Below are positions 35,703 to 45,020 of a stretch of DNA of 64,000 bases, piece by piece. The stretch comes from CADEEN01 sp963706685 (GTDB lineage Bacteria; Pseudomonadota; Gammaproteobacteria; Burkholderiales; Burkholderiaceae_C). Location of the stretch: the NCBI GenBank assembly GCA_963706685.1, contig CAVPMY010000005.1, forward strand, positions 620,001 to 684,000, read 5' to 3'. A program made the translations under genes and the position numbers. The notes beneath the pieces are model-generated. The model saw only the letters and a program-made list of their open reading frames with translations. It did no database searches and was not told where the DNA came from. Position 1 is the stretch's first letter; every line of letters starts with the position of its first letter.

Positions 35703-36920
35703 CTAGCCTTTGCTGCCAATGAGTCCGCGCACGACGGCGAGGTAATCGCCCTTCTTCGTGCCCCAGCTGTTCTCGCGGACAAAGGCCAGTGCGTTGGCCG
35801 CCATCGCCGCGCCTCGATCGCGCTGTCGATAGGCGTCGACCAGCGCTTGCGCCAGCGCATCGACGTCGGAGGCCGTGAAGAAGCGCACCAGCGTGTCATT
35901 GAAGTAGTGGCGATCGATGCGCGTATCCGCCACGACAACAGGAACGCCGAGCGCCATGAACTCGAGGATCTTGGTGCTGAAGGCTTCGCCGCCGAACGAA
36001 TCGTTGCGCTTCGGGACGACGCCGAGATCCGCGTTGGCCATGACCGACGCGATCTGGCGCAGCGGCAGCGGCTCGTTCAAAAGCACCTTGCCTTCAAGAC
36101 CGAGTTCGCGCACCAGCCGCTCCAACTCGGGTTTGGCACTGCCCTCGCCGTGGATATGAAACTCCATCGCGGGTGCCTGGCGGTGCGCGATGGCGAATGC
36201 CTTCACTGCGATGTCCAGGCCCTGGTGCCAGTTCAACGTGCCCGGATAGGACAGTATGAATCGACCGTCGTCGCCGCGCGTGCGCAGCGCGCTGCGAAAT
36301 ACTGACAGGTCCGGATAGTTGATGAAGGCCGAACACTTGTCGCGACTCGACGAGCGAGACCGGATGCGTTCGAGCCAGATATCGTTGGCGGCGATCACGT
36401 GATCCGCAAACGACGCCGAGAGTCTTTCGATCAGCTTGAGCGTGCGAAAAACGAGCGATTGGTGGCTGACGCCGAACTTGGCCGCATAGAACTCGGGAAC
36501 GATGTCGTGGATGTCGAGAATGATCTTGGTGCCGCCCAGCTTGGGGATGAGTGCAGCGAAGACCTCGAAATCCGGCACCGAGTGCACATGAATGACGTCG
36601 TACCGGCCCTTGAAGTGTTGCAGCGTGACCTCGACCATCGAGCGCACCAAAAACCGCATGATGCGCAGGAAATAGGCGAGCTTGCCGCGCTCGTTCTTCT
36701 CGCGCGTCTGCACGCGCAGGACCCTGACGCCGTGGATGGTCTCTTCGCGCGCCTGCCCGGGACGGCCAAGCACGATCGCATCGACCTGCGCGCCTTCCTG
36801 CGCGAGAGCCTCTGCGTAGCGCATGACCCGTCCGTCGGTTTCGTAGAACGTGTACGCCAGCATGCACGCCCGGATCGGGCGAACACTCACGTGCTGCTGT
36901 GGCAAGGTCGTATCCGGCAT
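35703..36920 (-). CDS. family 4 glycosyltransferase
   Basis: A 405-residue GT-B fold retaining glycosyltransferase. The N-terminal acceptor half includes ACMLAYTFYETDGRV and DVIHVHSVPDFEVF; the C-terminal donor half has YPGTLNWHQGLDIAVKAF and the E-x7-E-like motif EAFSTKILEFMALGVPVVV. The sugar is unknown. A 110-bp gap with a G-run element at 36971-36977 separates it from the upstream UXS gene, so it may have its own promoter. Confidence 0.85.
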   Translation of the reverse strand: MPDTTLPQQHVSVRPIRACMLAYTFYETDGRVMRYAEALAQEGAQVDAIVLGRPGQAREETIHGVRVLRVQTREKNERGKLAYFLRIMRFLVRSMVEVTLQHFKGRYDVIHVHSVPDFEVFAALIPKLGGTKIILDIHDIVPEFYAAKFGVSHQSLVFRTLKLIERLSASFADHVIAANDIWLERIRSRSSSRDKCSAFINYPDLSVFRSALRTRGDDGRFILSYPGTLNWHQGLDIAVKAFAIAHRQAPAMEFHIHGEGSAKPELERLVRELGLEGKVLLNEPLPLRQIASVMANADLGVVPKRNDSFGGEAFSTKILEFMALGVPVVVADTRIDRHYFNDTLVRFFTASDVDALAQALVDAYRQRDRGAAMAANALAFVRENSWGTKKGDYLAVVRGLIGSKG

Positions 36921-37030
36921 GACTAGTCCGCGATGGTAGCGGGGCCACCGGCCTGGCGAATCGACCAAGTAGGGGGGTCGTGAATGGCCCGCGCGGCAAG
37001 CCTCGCCGGGTCGGCGTTCTGCGACCGCTC

Positions 37031-37978
37031 TCAGGCGCCTCGACTCGCAATCAAGTGGCGGAAAAAGTCGATGGTCGAGACGAGACCCTCATCCAGCCCC
37101 ACCCTGGGGCTCCAGCCGAGCGTTGATGTCGCACGGCTGATGTCGGGTCGGCGACGGATCGGATCGTCCTGCGGCAGGTCGCGAAACACGATGCGCGACT
37201 TCGACCCTGTCATCGCCTTGATCTGCTCGGCCAGTTGGAGGATGGTGCGCTCTTCAGGATTGCCGAGGTTGACCGGGCCGATGACATCGTCCGGCGTATT
37301 CATCATGCGCATCATGCCGTCGATGAGATCGGACACGTAGCAGAACGAGCGCGTCTGGCTGCCCTCGCCGTAGATCGTCAGGTCGTCGCCCTTGAGGCAT
37401 TGCACGATGAAGTTGGAGACGACTCTGCCGTCGTTCGGCAGCATGTTCGGGCCATAGGTATTGAAGATACGCACAATCTTCGTGCGCAGGTTGTGCTGGC
37501 GGCGATAGTCCATGAACAATGTCTCGGCGCAACGTTTGCCTTCGTCGTAGCACGCTCGCGGCCCGAGCGTGCTGACGTTGCCCCAGTAGCTCTCCACCTG
37601 CGGATGAACAAGCGGGTCGCCGTAGATCTCCGAGGTCGAGGCCTGGAGGATCTTCGCCCTCACCCGCTTTGCCAACCCGAGCATGTTGATCGCCCCATGC
37701 ACACTCGTCTTGGTCGTCTGCACCGGATCGAACTGGTAGTGGACCGGCGAGGCCGGACAGGCCAGGTTGTAGATCTCGTCGACCTCGATGTAGAGCGGAA
37801 AGGTGACGTCATGCCGCAGCACTTCGAAGTAGGGATTGCTCATCAGGTGAGCGATGTTCTCCTTGCGGCCCGTGTAGAAGTTGTCGACGCAGATCACTTC
37901 GCAGTTCTCTTGCAGCAACCTCGCGCACAAGTGGCTTCCGAGAAAGCCCGCGCCTCCGGTGACAGCGACTCTTTTCAT
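37031..37978 (-). CDS. uxs: UDP-glucuronate decarboxylase (UDP-xylose synthase)
   Basis: A 315-residue extended SDR: NAD motif TGGAGFLGSHL, catalytic Thr/Ser in ASTSEIYGDP, Tyr-x3-Lys in YDEGKR, and the UXS-typical YNLACPASPVHYQFDPVQT and RIFNTYGPNM segments. It converts UDP-glucuronate to UDP-xylose with internal NAD recycling. Its substrate would come from the UDP-glucose dehydrogenase at 61.3-62.6 kb. It lies 28 bp downstream of the GT/methyltransferase fusion gene. Full length for the soluble bacterial form; no membrane anchor. Confidence 0.9.
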   Translation of the reverse strand: MKRVAVTGGAGFLGSHLCARLLQENCEVICVDNFYTGRKENIAHLMSNPYFEVLRHDVTFPLYIEVDEIYNLACPASPVHYQFDPVQTTKTSVHGAINMLGLAKRVRAKILQASTSEIYGDPLVHPQVESYWGNVSTLGPRACYDEGKRCAETLFMDYRRQHNLRTKIVRIFNTYGPNMLPNDGRVVSNFIVQCLKGDDLTIYGEGSQTRSFCYVSDLIDGMMRMMNTPDDVIGPVNLGNPEERTILQLAEQIKAMTGSKSRIVFRDLPQDDPIRRRPDISRATSTLGWSPRVGLDEGLVSTIDFFRHLIASRGA

Positions 37979-38006
37979 ATCTGTGCATCTCCCATAGTGA
38001 TCATCG

Positions 38007-39479
38007 TCAATGCGCGCGCCGCATCCGGAACAGCAATTGCGGCGCCAACTTGCGTCGTGCCCATCCCCAACGGACGCGCTCGAGACCTGGCGCTTCGTCC
38101 GTCACGGCGATCGTCTCCACGAGTTCGAGTCCACTGGTGCGGGCCAGCAACGCGAGCCGCGCCTCGCTCATCGGCTGCGCGCCGAAAGCTTCGAAGCTCG
38201 GCCGAATCCAGCGCCATAGCCCGCGGCGCCAGTCCCGCAGCGTCCACAACCAACTGCTCGTGTTGCTGACGCTGCCGACGATCTCACCTCTTGCTGCCAG
38301 CGTCATCGACGCAGCGCGAAGCCACTCGCCCGGGTCAGGCAGCAGATGCAACACGTCAGCAGCCAGGATCACACCAAGATCGGCGCCGTTCAAAGCGGCC
38401 ATCGCCCGCGGCAGAGGACCGCTGTGGATCGTGACTCCCCGGCTCCCTAGAACGCCCGCAAAGACGGCATCAAGCGGCACCGCACTGACTTCGAGACCGC
38501 GGCTCGCCAACGCCAACTCGTCGATTCCTGTGGTCGCGCCGACTGAGAGGACCCGACGCGCGTTGGCGGGAACAAGCGCCAGCAACTTCTCGCTGACAGG
38601 CTGGTACAGGTTTTTGGACCAGCGAAATCCGGGCGCTCGCGTCTCGGGATCAAAAAGAGATGTCGGACGGACGCCGTCCTCGCCGGCACGCTCCACGGCC
38701 CTTGTGTGCTCCAAGAATGTGGCCTCTGGCAACCCCATGCTGCGAAAGTACTTGTTGGCGAGATGGGGGACGATGAAGTCCGCAATGCGCGTCAGGCAGA
38801 TGACACGCTCGAGCCCGCACTGGGTGTGGATGTCGCTCGCGGCGGTCTCGAGGATGCCGTAACGCCCCGCGCGGGGCTCGACGGTGAAGCCGCCGGACGC
38901 GATGGCGCGCGCCAGCTGCGCTCGTGTGACGATGAAACATCCTGAGTGCTGGTTCGAGAACTGCGCAAAACGATGCGAAGACCTGGAAAAGGTCGTTCCG
39001 GGAAGCCAGCGGAAATGAGAGTTCACGCTAACGATGTACCGAGTCCCGTCCGGACTCGTCTCCGACCGCATGAAGCCGACGATCTGATCCTCCCGCAGTT
39101 GCTGCTGGACCTCGAGGAAAGCACGAACGTTGGCCGGCGTGATGAGCGTGTCGTCTTCGGTGTAGATGAACAGGTCGTAGTCGTTGGCGTGCTTGATGAA
39201 CAGCGCGCGGTGCGCAAAGGGCAGCGAGTAGGTGTCCTTTGACGGCAGACCAACCAGGACCTCCGCGCCGTCCACCGGCTTGTCGATGTTGGACAGCACG
39301 ACGATGCGGCAGTCCATCTCGAGCTTGCGGAATTCGGCGACCACCTGCCTCAGGTAATGATCCTGGGCCGTGCCGTAGCTGGCGATCGCCACCAGGACCG
39401 ACAGTCGACGTCCCGAGGTCGCAACGGGCAAAGTCGAGCGCGCGGCCGGCTCGATGTCTGTGGCAAGGGGCGCATGCAT
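38007..39479 (-). CDS. probable glycosyltransferase-methyltransferase fusion protein
   Basis: A 490-residue two-part protein. Residues about 20-270 look like a GT-A-type domain: LSVLVAIASYGTAQDHYL, then LFIYTEDDTLITPANV, a possible acidic metal site, and FSNQHSGCFIVTRAQL. Residues about 330-480 carry a Rossmann methyltransferase-like core (RVLSVGATTGIDELALASRG and VILAADVLHLLPDPGEWL). Neither half gives a confident family name; substrate and reaction are unknown. The ATG used (MHAPLATDIE) lies 23 bp after the previous stop codon; 96 codons of open frame upstream overlap the previous gene and are not family-like. Confidence 0.65.
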   Translation of the reverse strand: MHAPLATDIEPAARSTLPVATSGRRLSVLVAIASYGTAQDHYLRQVVAEFRKLEMDCRIVVLSNIDKPVDGAEVLVGLPSKDTYSLPFAHRALFIKHANDYDLFIYTEDDTLITPANVRAFLEVQQQLREDQIVGFMRSETSPDGTRYIVSVNSHFRWLPGTTFSRSSHRFAQFSNQHSGCFIVTRAQLARAIASGGFTVEPRAGRYGILETAASDIHTQCGLERVICLTRIADFIVPHLANKYFRSMGLPEATFLEHTRAVERAGEDGVRPTSLFDPETRAPGFRWSKNLYQPVSEKLLALVPANARRVLSVGATTGIDELALASRGLEVSAVPLDAVFAGVLGSRGVTIHSGPLPRAMAALNGADLGVILAADVLHLLPDPGEWLRAASMTLAARGEIVGSVSNTSSWLWTLRDWRRGLWRWIRPSFEAFGAQPMSEARLALLARTSGLELVETIAVTDEAPGLERVRWGWARRKLAPQLLFRMRRAH

Positions 39480-39502
39480 GTCGCTGACCGAAACGTCCGA
39501 TG

Positions 39503-40675
39503 CTAGGGCCAGGCCACCGTGAGATGCGCGTCGACACCGAGGCCCTGCAGCCGACTCCGGACCTCGGGCTCGTAGATGCCGTTCATGAGAACGATCTGTG
39601 AAACGCCGCTGCCGCGCAGTGCCTCCGGCGCCACGATCTCCTGGCCTGTGCCGCTGACATAGCGGCCATGTTTGTCGGCGTTCTGGTCGACCACGCGATC
39701 GATCCGCCGCGGGGCCGCCAGGCCGAGCAGGTTGAGGAACATGACGCCCTTCGAACCGGCACCCCACAGCGACACCGTCTGGCCCTCGGGCAGTTCAGCG
39801 GCCCAGCGCTTCCAACGATCGAGGCGCTCGAGCATGGCCTGCGCAGACGCCCGCAGGGTGCCTTCCGACCATCCCGTGGACGCTCGTTCTGCAAGGGGTT
39901 GACTGGACACGCGGGCGTCGGCACACAGGAACTGGCCGCCGAAGTCGCGGCGCATCGCCAGCACCTCGAAACCGGCTGAGGTGAGCACGGCCTCAAGCGA
40001 CTGCGCAGTGAAGTAGGAAACATGTTCGTACAGGTAGTCCCACAGTCCGTGCGACTCCAGCAGTTCCTCGCCACTCGGCACCTCGAGATAGAGCACCGCG
40101 TCGCCGCAGGCCTCGATCGTCGTGCGCAGAGAGCGCAGGAAAGCCACCGGATCCTCGACATGTTCGAGCACATGACGGCAGCTCACCAGCGAGGGCCGGA
40201 TCGTTGCCGCGTGCCCGGCGCCGAAATACTCGCGCTCGATCGTGAACGGTCTGTCGTTGGCCGCCGCGTTTGGACCGGCGTAGCTGGGATCGAAGCCGTA
40301 GCCGCGATTGCCGCCCCGCTCGCACATCAGCGCGAGCAGATCACCGCGGCCACAGCCGATGTCCACCACCGAGCCGTCGCGAATGCCGTACCGCTCGATG
40401 AGCCGGTCCACCAGCCGTTCGGCGTAGTCACGGAACACCGACGACGCATGCTGCGAGTTCTCATAGCCTGGTGCGTAGGCCAGCCGCGAGGCGTCGAACG
40501 CCCGGTTGAAGACATGACCGCAGTCGGTACAGGCGGTCAGCGCCAGAGGTCCGGTGGCGGCCGCTTGTGCCTCGACGCGTGTCGCCCACTGAACGTTGCA
40601 GAAGACGGGTGCTTCGCCAAGCTCGAGAAACGCCGTCGTGCGAACGCTCCGGCAGGCTGGACAGGAGAGCGTCAC
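39503..40675 (-). CDS. class I SAM methyltransferase, C-methyltransferase-like, copy 3
   Basis: A 390-residue three-part methyltransferase: N-terminal zinc-ribbon-like CPAC...CTDC (residues 5-8 and about 49-52), central SAM-binding VVDIGCGRGDLLALM, the catalytic-site-like YLYEHVSYFTA, and a C-terminal domain with VSLWGAGSKGVMFLN. This layout matches sugar C-methyltransferases such as TylC3 and TcaB9. It is the last of three tandem paralogues; its ATG overlaps the preceding TGA. The methylated nucleotide sugar is not determined; N-methylation or O-methylation cannot be excluded. Confidence 0.75.
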   Translation of the reverse strand: MTLSCPACRSVRTTAFLELGEAPVFCNVQWATRVEAQAAATGPLALTACTDCGHVFNRAFDASRLAYAPGYENSQHASSVFRDYAERLVDRLIERYGIRDGSVVDIGCGRGDLLALMCERGGNRGYGFDPSYAGPNAAANDRPFTIEREYFGAGHAATIRPSLVSCRHVLEHVEDPVAFLRSLRTTIEACGDAVLYLEVPSGEELLESHGLWDYLYEHVSYFTAQSLEAVLTSAGFEVLAMRRDFGGQFLCADARVSSQPLAERASTGWSEGTLRASAQAMLERLDRWKRWAAELPEGQTVSLWGAGSKGVMFLNLLGLAAPRRIDRVVDQNADKHGRYVSGTGQEIVAPEALRGSGVSQIVLMNGIYEPEVRSRLQGLGVDAHLTVAWP

Positions 40676-41844
40676 AACGCCAGCAGTTCAGGCTGCAGAC
40701 CGAGTTCGCGGATCTGCGCACTGATCTCGGGCAGGTAGATGCTGTTCATGACGACGATCGCATCCGGTCGGATGTCGCGCAGTTGCTGCGGGCCGACAAT
40801 CTCCTGGCCGGTCTTGGGCATGAAGTAACCGTGCCGGTACGGATTGATGTCCACCGCATGCGTGACCCGATTCGCGCCGGGAATACCGGTGAGAAAGGAA
40901 ACACCTTTCGATCCCGAGCCCCAGATCACCACACGCTTGCCCTGCGACTCCCAGCGTGCGAGGTGCTGTTGCCACTGCTGCATCTTGGCCTTCACGCGCG
41001 AGGGGAAGCTGGCAACCTGGCTGGCCAGTTCGTCCAGGTCGTCGAACTCGGGCTCGGCGCCGGTCGAGCGTCGTGCATCCGGCAGTGTCGCTTCGACTGT
41101 CAGGTACTGCGCGCCGTACTCGATGTGCGTTGCCAGCACGCGCAGGCCCAACTGCCTGAACAGGCGGCCCAGCGACCCGGCCGAGAAGTACGAGCAGTGT
41201 TCGTAGTAGATGTCCTCGAAGGCGCAGTCGCGCAGGATGCGCAGCGATTCAGGCACCTGGATGAAGATCACACCCTCAGCGCGCACGGTGCGCACCGCGG
41301 CGCCGAGAAACACATTGGGCGTCGGGATGTGCTCGAGCGTCATCTTGCAGGCGACGAAGTCGGCCGATTGATCGGTGTACTTCTCGGAGAAGAAGTCGCG
41401 GACCACGCGGAACCCATTGGCACCCTGAGACTCGCCGCGCGCCTCGGAATATCCCGGGTCGAAGCCCAGGCCGCGGTTTGGGCCGAGGTCACACAGCAGG
41501 CGCAGGAACTCGCCCTTGCCGCAGCCGATCTCAATCAGCTCCTTGCCATGCAGGTCGTGGCGCTCGACCAGCGCGTGCGCGAGCTTCTCGTGGAAGGCGT
41601 TGAAGGTCGGTGAGAAAGCCTGCGTTTCTTCGTAGCGGCCGGAGTACTCGGTCAGCTTCGGATCGAAGGCGATGTTCGAGATGAAGCCGCATTGCCGGCA
41701 AAAGGCGAGCCGCACGTCGCCGCAGGGGTAGGACAGCGCCTCCTCGCGCGTTTGCAGCAAGATGCAACTGTTGGTCGGCACGCCATCGATCGCGTGAAAT
41801 ACCTCCATGCCCGCTGCGCCGCAGCTGGTGCAAACCGTCCTCAT
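40672..41844 (-). CDS. class I SAM methyltransferase, C-methyltransferase-like, copy 2
   Basis: A 390-residue paralogue of its neighbours, with N-terminal Cys pairs CTSC and CRQC, SAM motif LIEIGCGKGEFLRLL, KMTLEHIPTP, the YYEHCSYFS active-site-like segment (Glu-His kept) and C-terminal VVIWGSGSKGVSFLTG. Coupled by ATGA overlap to genes on both sides. Sequence divergence between the three copies is large enough that each probably has its own substrate or position. Confidence 0.75.
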   Translation of the reverse strand: MRTVCTSCGAAGMEVFHAIDGVPTNSCILLQTREEALSYPCGDVRLAFCRQCGFISNIAFDPKLTEYSGRYEETQAFSPTFNAFHEKLAHALVERHDLHGKELIEIGCGKGEFLRLLCDLGPNRGLGFDPGYSEARGESQGANGFRVVRDFFSEKYTDQSADFVACKMTLEHIPTPNVFLGAAVRTVRAEGVIFIQVPESLRILRDCAFEDIYYEHCSYFSAGSLGRLFRQLGLRVLATHIEYGAQYLTVEATLPDARRSTGAEPEFDDLDELASQVASFPSRVKAKMQQWQQHLARWESQGKRVVIWGSGSKGVSFLTGIPGANRVTHAVDINPYRHGYFMPKTGQEIVGPQQLRDIRPDAIVVMNSIYLPEISAQIRELGLQPELLAL

Positions 41845-43073
41845 GCGATCCTCAGCTCGGGAATGGGAATGATGAAGCGGCCGCCGCGAGCGCGGTACTC
41901 AGCCTGCTGCGCGAGGATCTCATCGGCAAAGTTCCAGGGCAGCATCAGCACATAGTCAGGCTGGTCTTCGAGCAGTTTGTCCGGTGCATGGATCGGCTGG
42001 TGCGTGCCGGACATGAAGCGCCCCTGTTTGAAGCCGTTCTTGTCAACCGTGTAGGGCACGAGCCGCGTGTCGATGCCGAAATAGTTGACCAGCGTGCAGC
42101 CCTTTGCAGGCGCCCCGTAGCCGGCGACACGCTTGCCGGAGCGATGCAGGTCTTCGAGCAGATCGATGAGCTGCTGGCGCAGGCGCGACACGCGTTCGGC
42201 GAAGTTGCGGAAATACTCGACCCGCGTCAGGCCAAGTTGGTCTTCGAGCGCCAACAACTCAGTCACCGCGGGCTGGACACGGTCGACCGGCTCGACAAAC
42301 AGGCGCAGCGAGCCGCCGTGAATCGGCACACGACGGATGTCGTTGAGGAACAAGCCATGCCGGCGGAACAGCTTGTCGACCGCCGTCACCGAGAAATAGC
42401 ACAGATGCTGGTGGTAGATGGTGTCGAACTCGCAATGGTCGATCAGGTCGAGCAGATAGGGAAATTCGAGAACCGCCACACCAGTGGGTTTGAGCAGGCG
42501 CGCAATACCATCGACAAAGCCGTTGGTGTCTGCCACATGAGCGAGCACGTTGTTGGCGTGCAGCACGTCGGCCCGGATGCCCTGGGCTGCCAGCGAGTCA
42601 GCCAGGTCAACGGTGAAGAAATCGATGACGGTGTCGACGCCGATCGCCTGCGCGGCCTTCGCAGGCGCTTCAGCAGGGTCGATGCCCAGTACCTTGAAGC
42701 CAGCCTGCTTGTAGTGCTTGAGCAAATAGCCGTCATTGCTCGCCAGTTCGACGACGAGGCTGTCCGGTCCGAGCGATCGCCGCGCGAGGACATCCTTGAC
42801 GTTCGCAATCGTGTGGACTTGCAGCGCGTCCGAGACCGACGAGAAGTACGGATAGTCATTGCAGAAGAGCTCTTCGGGCTCGACCGTGTGGTCGATCTGC
42901 ACCAGGCTGCAGTCATGGCAGAAGACCAAACGCAGGGGATAGCGGGCCTCCGGCGCTTTCAGCTGATCGCTCGTCAGCAGACGATCGGCGAGCGGACTCA
43001 TGCCGAGATCGAGCACCGTCTCGAGATGAGACGAACCACAGGAACGGCAAACGTGGATCTGGCCGTATGTCAC
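41841..43073 (-). CDS. class I SAM C-methyltransferase (TylC/NovU-like), copy 1
   Basis: A 410-residue protein, the closest of the three to classic sugar 3-C-methyltransferases. The zinc site is CRSC (9-12) and CHDC, the SAM loop VVELASNDGYLLKHY, the first catalytic His region NNVLAHVADTN and the second IYHQHLCYFS. In TcaB9 the equivalent of the second site is Glu-His; here Gln precedes the His. The C-terminal half has VAGYGAPAKGCTLVNYFG. A 3-keto or 4-keto nucleotide sugar is the expected acceptor. It lies 22 bp downstream of the SDR gene and follows the CDP-glucose synthase gene in the same run. Confidence 0.8.
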   Translation of the reverse strand: MTYGQIHVCRSCGSSHLETVLDLGMSPLADRLLTSDQLKAPEARYPLRLVFCHDCSLVQIDHTVEPEELFCNDYPYFSSVSDALQVHTIANVKDVLARRSLGPDSLVVELASNDGYLLKHYKQAGFKVLGIDPAEAPAKAAQAIGVDTVIDFFTVDLADSLAAQGIRADVLHANNVLAHVADTNGFVDGIARLLKPTGVAVLEFPYLLDLIDHCEFDTIYHQHLCYFSVTAVDKLFRRHGLFLNDIRRVPIHGGSLRLFVEPVDRVQPAVTELLALEDQLGLTRVEYFRNFAERVSRLRQQLIDLLEDLHRSGKRVAGYGAPAKGCTLVNYFGIDTRLVPYTVDKNGFKQGRFMSGTHQPIHAPDKLLEDQPDYVLMLPWNFADEILAQQAEYRARGGRFIIPIPELRIA

Positions 43074-43095
43074 GCAATCCTCGCAGGGGGTTGGG

Positions 43096-44142
43096 TCAGA
43101 GTTGGGGCTCGAGGGCGGCGCTCTTCCAGCGCAGTCGGCCGTCGATCTGGCCGCTGTCGATGAGCTTTTTCATGTGGGCGATGCGCTTGAAGCGCTCACC
43201 CTCGAAATCGTCGACCTTCAAGCCGACGCGCATGAAGGCCTCGTAGAGCTGCTCGACGCCGCGCCGTGCCGTCCACTGCGGCTTGAATCCGTGCAGCGTG
43301 CGCGCGATGCGGTTGCAGTCCACGCGGTAGTTGCGCTTGTCCGGTCCCGCATCCGGCGCAAAGTCGACACTGCAGCCCGGGACCACGCTCTCGACGATCT
43401 TGGCGATCTCGCGGATCTGGTAGTTCTCGGTCGTTGTGCCGACGTTGAAGGCCTGGTCGTGGACCAGTTCGATCGGCGCCTTGAGCGTGGCCACGTAGGC
43501 CCGGCCGATATCCTCGACGTGCACGATGGGCCGCCACGGCGAGCCGTCGCTCTTGAGGTAGACGCGGCCGGTGGTCAGCGCCCACGCCGTCAGGTTATTG
43601 ACCACCAGGTCGAATCGCAGCCGCGGCGACAGGCCGTAGGCCGTCGATGCTCGCAGGTAGGTCGGACTGAAGTTCTTGTCCGCGAGCTGGGTGACGGCAC
43701 GCTCGACGTTGACCTTCGATTCGCCATACGGCGTCACTGGATTGAACTCGGCGTCCTCGGTCAGGAACTGGTCACCCGCCGCGCCGTAATTGCTGCACGA
43801 CGACGCAAACACGAAGCGACGCACGCCCACTTGCTTGGCGACACGTGCCAGATTGATCGAACCCTGGCAGTTGATGTCGTCGGTCAGCGACGGATCGTAG
43901 TCGCCGAGGGGATCGTTCGACAGCCCGGCGAGGTGAATGATGGCGTCGTGGCCTTCGATGTCGCGCGGCGTGACGTCGCGGACGTCCTTGATGATCTCCG
44001 GGATATTGACGATCCCTTTGTCGAACGTGCATTCGCGAAAGAGGTCGCTGTCGAGCCCGGTGACCTCGAAGCCATCGTTGAGCAGCAGCGGCACGAGCGT
44101 GGTGCCGATGTAGCCTTTGTGTCCAGTGACGAGTACGCGCAT
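43096..44142 (-). CDS. NAD-dependent epimerase/dehydratase (extended SDR)
   Basis: A 348-residue nucleotide-sugar SDR with Rossmann motif TGHKGYIGTTL, SSCSNYGAAGD in the catalytic Ser region and YGESK (Tyr-x3-Lys). It is neither a recognisable CDP-glucose 4,6-dehydratase nor a GDP-mannose dehydratase by motif, so the reaction (dehydratase, epimerase or reductase) is open. Its place directly between the CDP-glucose synthase and the C-methyltransferases suggests it acts on a CDP-sugar. It follows the cytidylyltransferase with 3 bp between stop and start. Confidence 0.8.
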   Translation of the reverse strand: MRVLVTGHKGYIGTTLVPLLLNDGFEVTGLDSDLFRECTFDKGIVNIPEIIKDVRDVTPRDIEGHDAIIHLAGLSNDPLGDYDPSLTDDINCQGSINLARVAKQVGVRRFVFASSCSNYGAAGDQFLTEDAEFNPVTPYGESKVNVERAVTQLADKNFSPTYLRASTAYGLSPRLRFDLVVNNLTAWALTTGRVYLKSDGSPWRPIVHVEDIGRAYVATLKAPIELVHDQAFNVGTTTENYQIREIAKIVESVVPGCSVDFAPDAGPDKRNYRVDCNRIARTLHGFKPQWTARRGVEQLYEAFMRVGLKVDDFEGERFKRIAHMKKLIDSGQIDGRLRWKSAALEPQL

Positions 44143-44145
44143 CGA

Positions 44146-44922
44146 TCAGCTCCAGAGTTTCCAGGGTGGGTTTCCGCTGTCCCACAGGGACTGCAGCAGA
44201 TGCTTCTCGCGCAACGTGTCCATGCACTGCCAGAACGAGTCGTGCTTGTAGGCCATCAGTTGCCCGTCAGCGGCGAGCCGCTCCATCGGCGCATGTTCGA
44301 ACATCGTCTCGTCGCCGTCGATGTAATCGAACACCTTGGGCTCGAGCACGAAGAAGGCGCCGTTGATCCAGCCTTCGGCCGTCTGTGGTTTCTCAGCGAA
44401 CTTGGCCACGCGGTCGCTGTCGAACTCCATGTAACCGTAGCGTGCCGGCGGGCGTACCGCGGTGACCGTGGCCAGTTTGCCATGCGCGCGATGGAATGCG
44501 AGCAGCTTGGTCAAGTCGACATTGGAGACACCATCGCCCCAGGTCAGCATGAACGTCGAATCGCCGAGCCAGCGCTTCAGGCGCTTGACGCGTCCGCCGG
44601 TGAGGGTCGAGGCGCCGGTCTCGACGAGATCGACGTTCCAGTCCACGGCCTCGGGATCGTGGCGCACGATCTCGCCGGTCTGCATGCGAACGGTCATGCT
44701 GCCGCCGAGCAACGCGTACTCCTGCATCCAGCGCTTGATGTAGTCGCCCTTGTAGCCCAGCGCGACGACAAAGTCGCGATGTCCAAAGTGGGCGTAGTGC
44801 TTCATGATGTGCCACAGGATCGGTTTGCCGCCGATCTCGACCATCGGCTTGGGCCGCACGTCGGTTTCCTCGGCCAACCGCGTCCCGGCCCCGCCGGCGA
44901 GAATCGCAACCTTGAGTCCCAT
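44146..44922 (-). CDS. rfbF: glucose-1-phosphate cytidylyltransferase
   Basis: A 258-residue enzyme making CDP-glucose from CTP and glucose 1-phosphate. The nucleotide-binding start is LAGGAGTRLAEETDVRPKPM, followed by GGKPILWHIMKHY, LTWGDGVSNVDL and EGWINGAFFVLEP, all typical of RfbF/DdhA. It is the first gene of the CDP-sugar module and probably of a long minus-strand operon. The usual next enzyme, CDP-glucose 4,6-dehydratase, is not identifiable next to it. Confidence 0.9.
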   Translation of the reverse strand: MGLKVAILAGGAGTRLAEETDVRPKPMVEIGGKPILWHIMKHYAHFGHRDFVVALGYKGDYIKRWMQEYALLGGSMTVRMQTGEIVRHDPEAVDWNVDLVETGASTLTGGRVKRLKRWLGDSTFMLTWGDGVSNVDLTKLLAFHRAHGKLATVTAVRPPARYGYMEFDSDRVAKFAEKPQTAEGWINGAFFVLEPKVFDYIDGDETMFEHAPMERLAADGQLMAYKHDSFWQCMDTLREKHLLQSLWDSGNPPWKLWS

Positions 44923-45020
44923 TGATCGATTTCCGGTAGCCCTGAATCAAGCGGCAGTGTACGGAACCGGCGATGAGCGCAAATCCCACGGATGAAGGTG
45001 TGTTGTTGTCGCCACCATGC

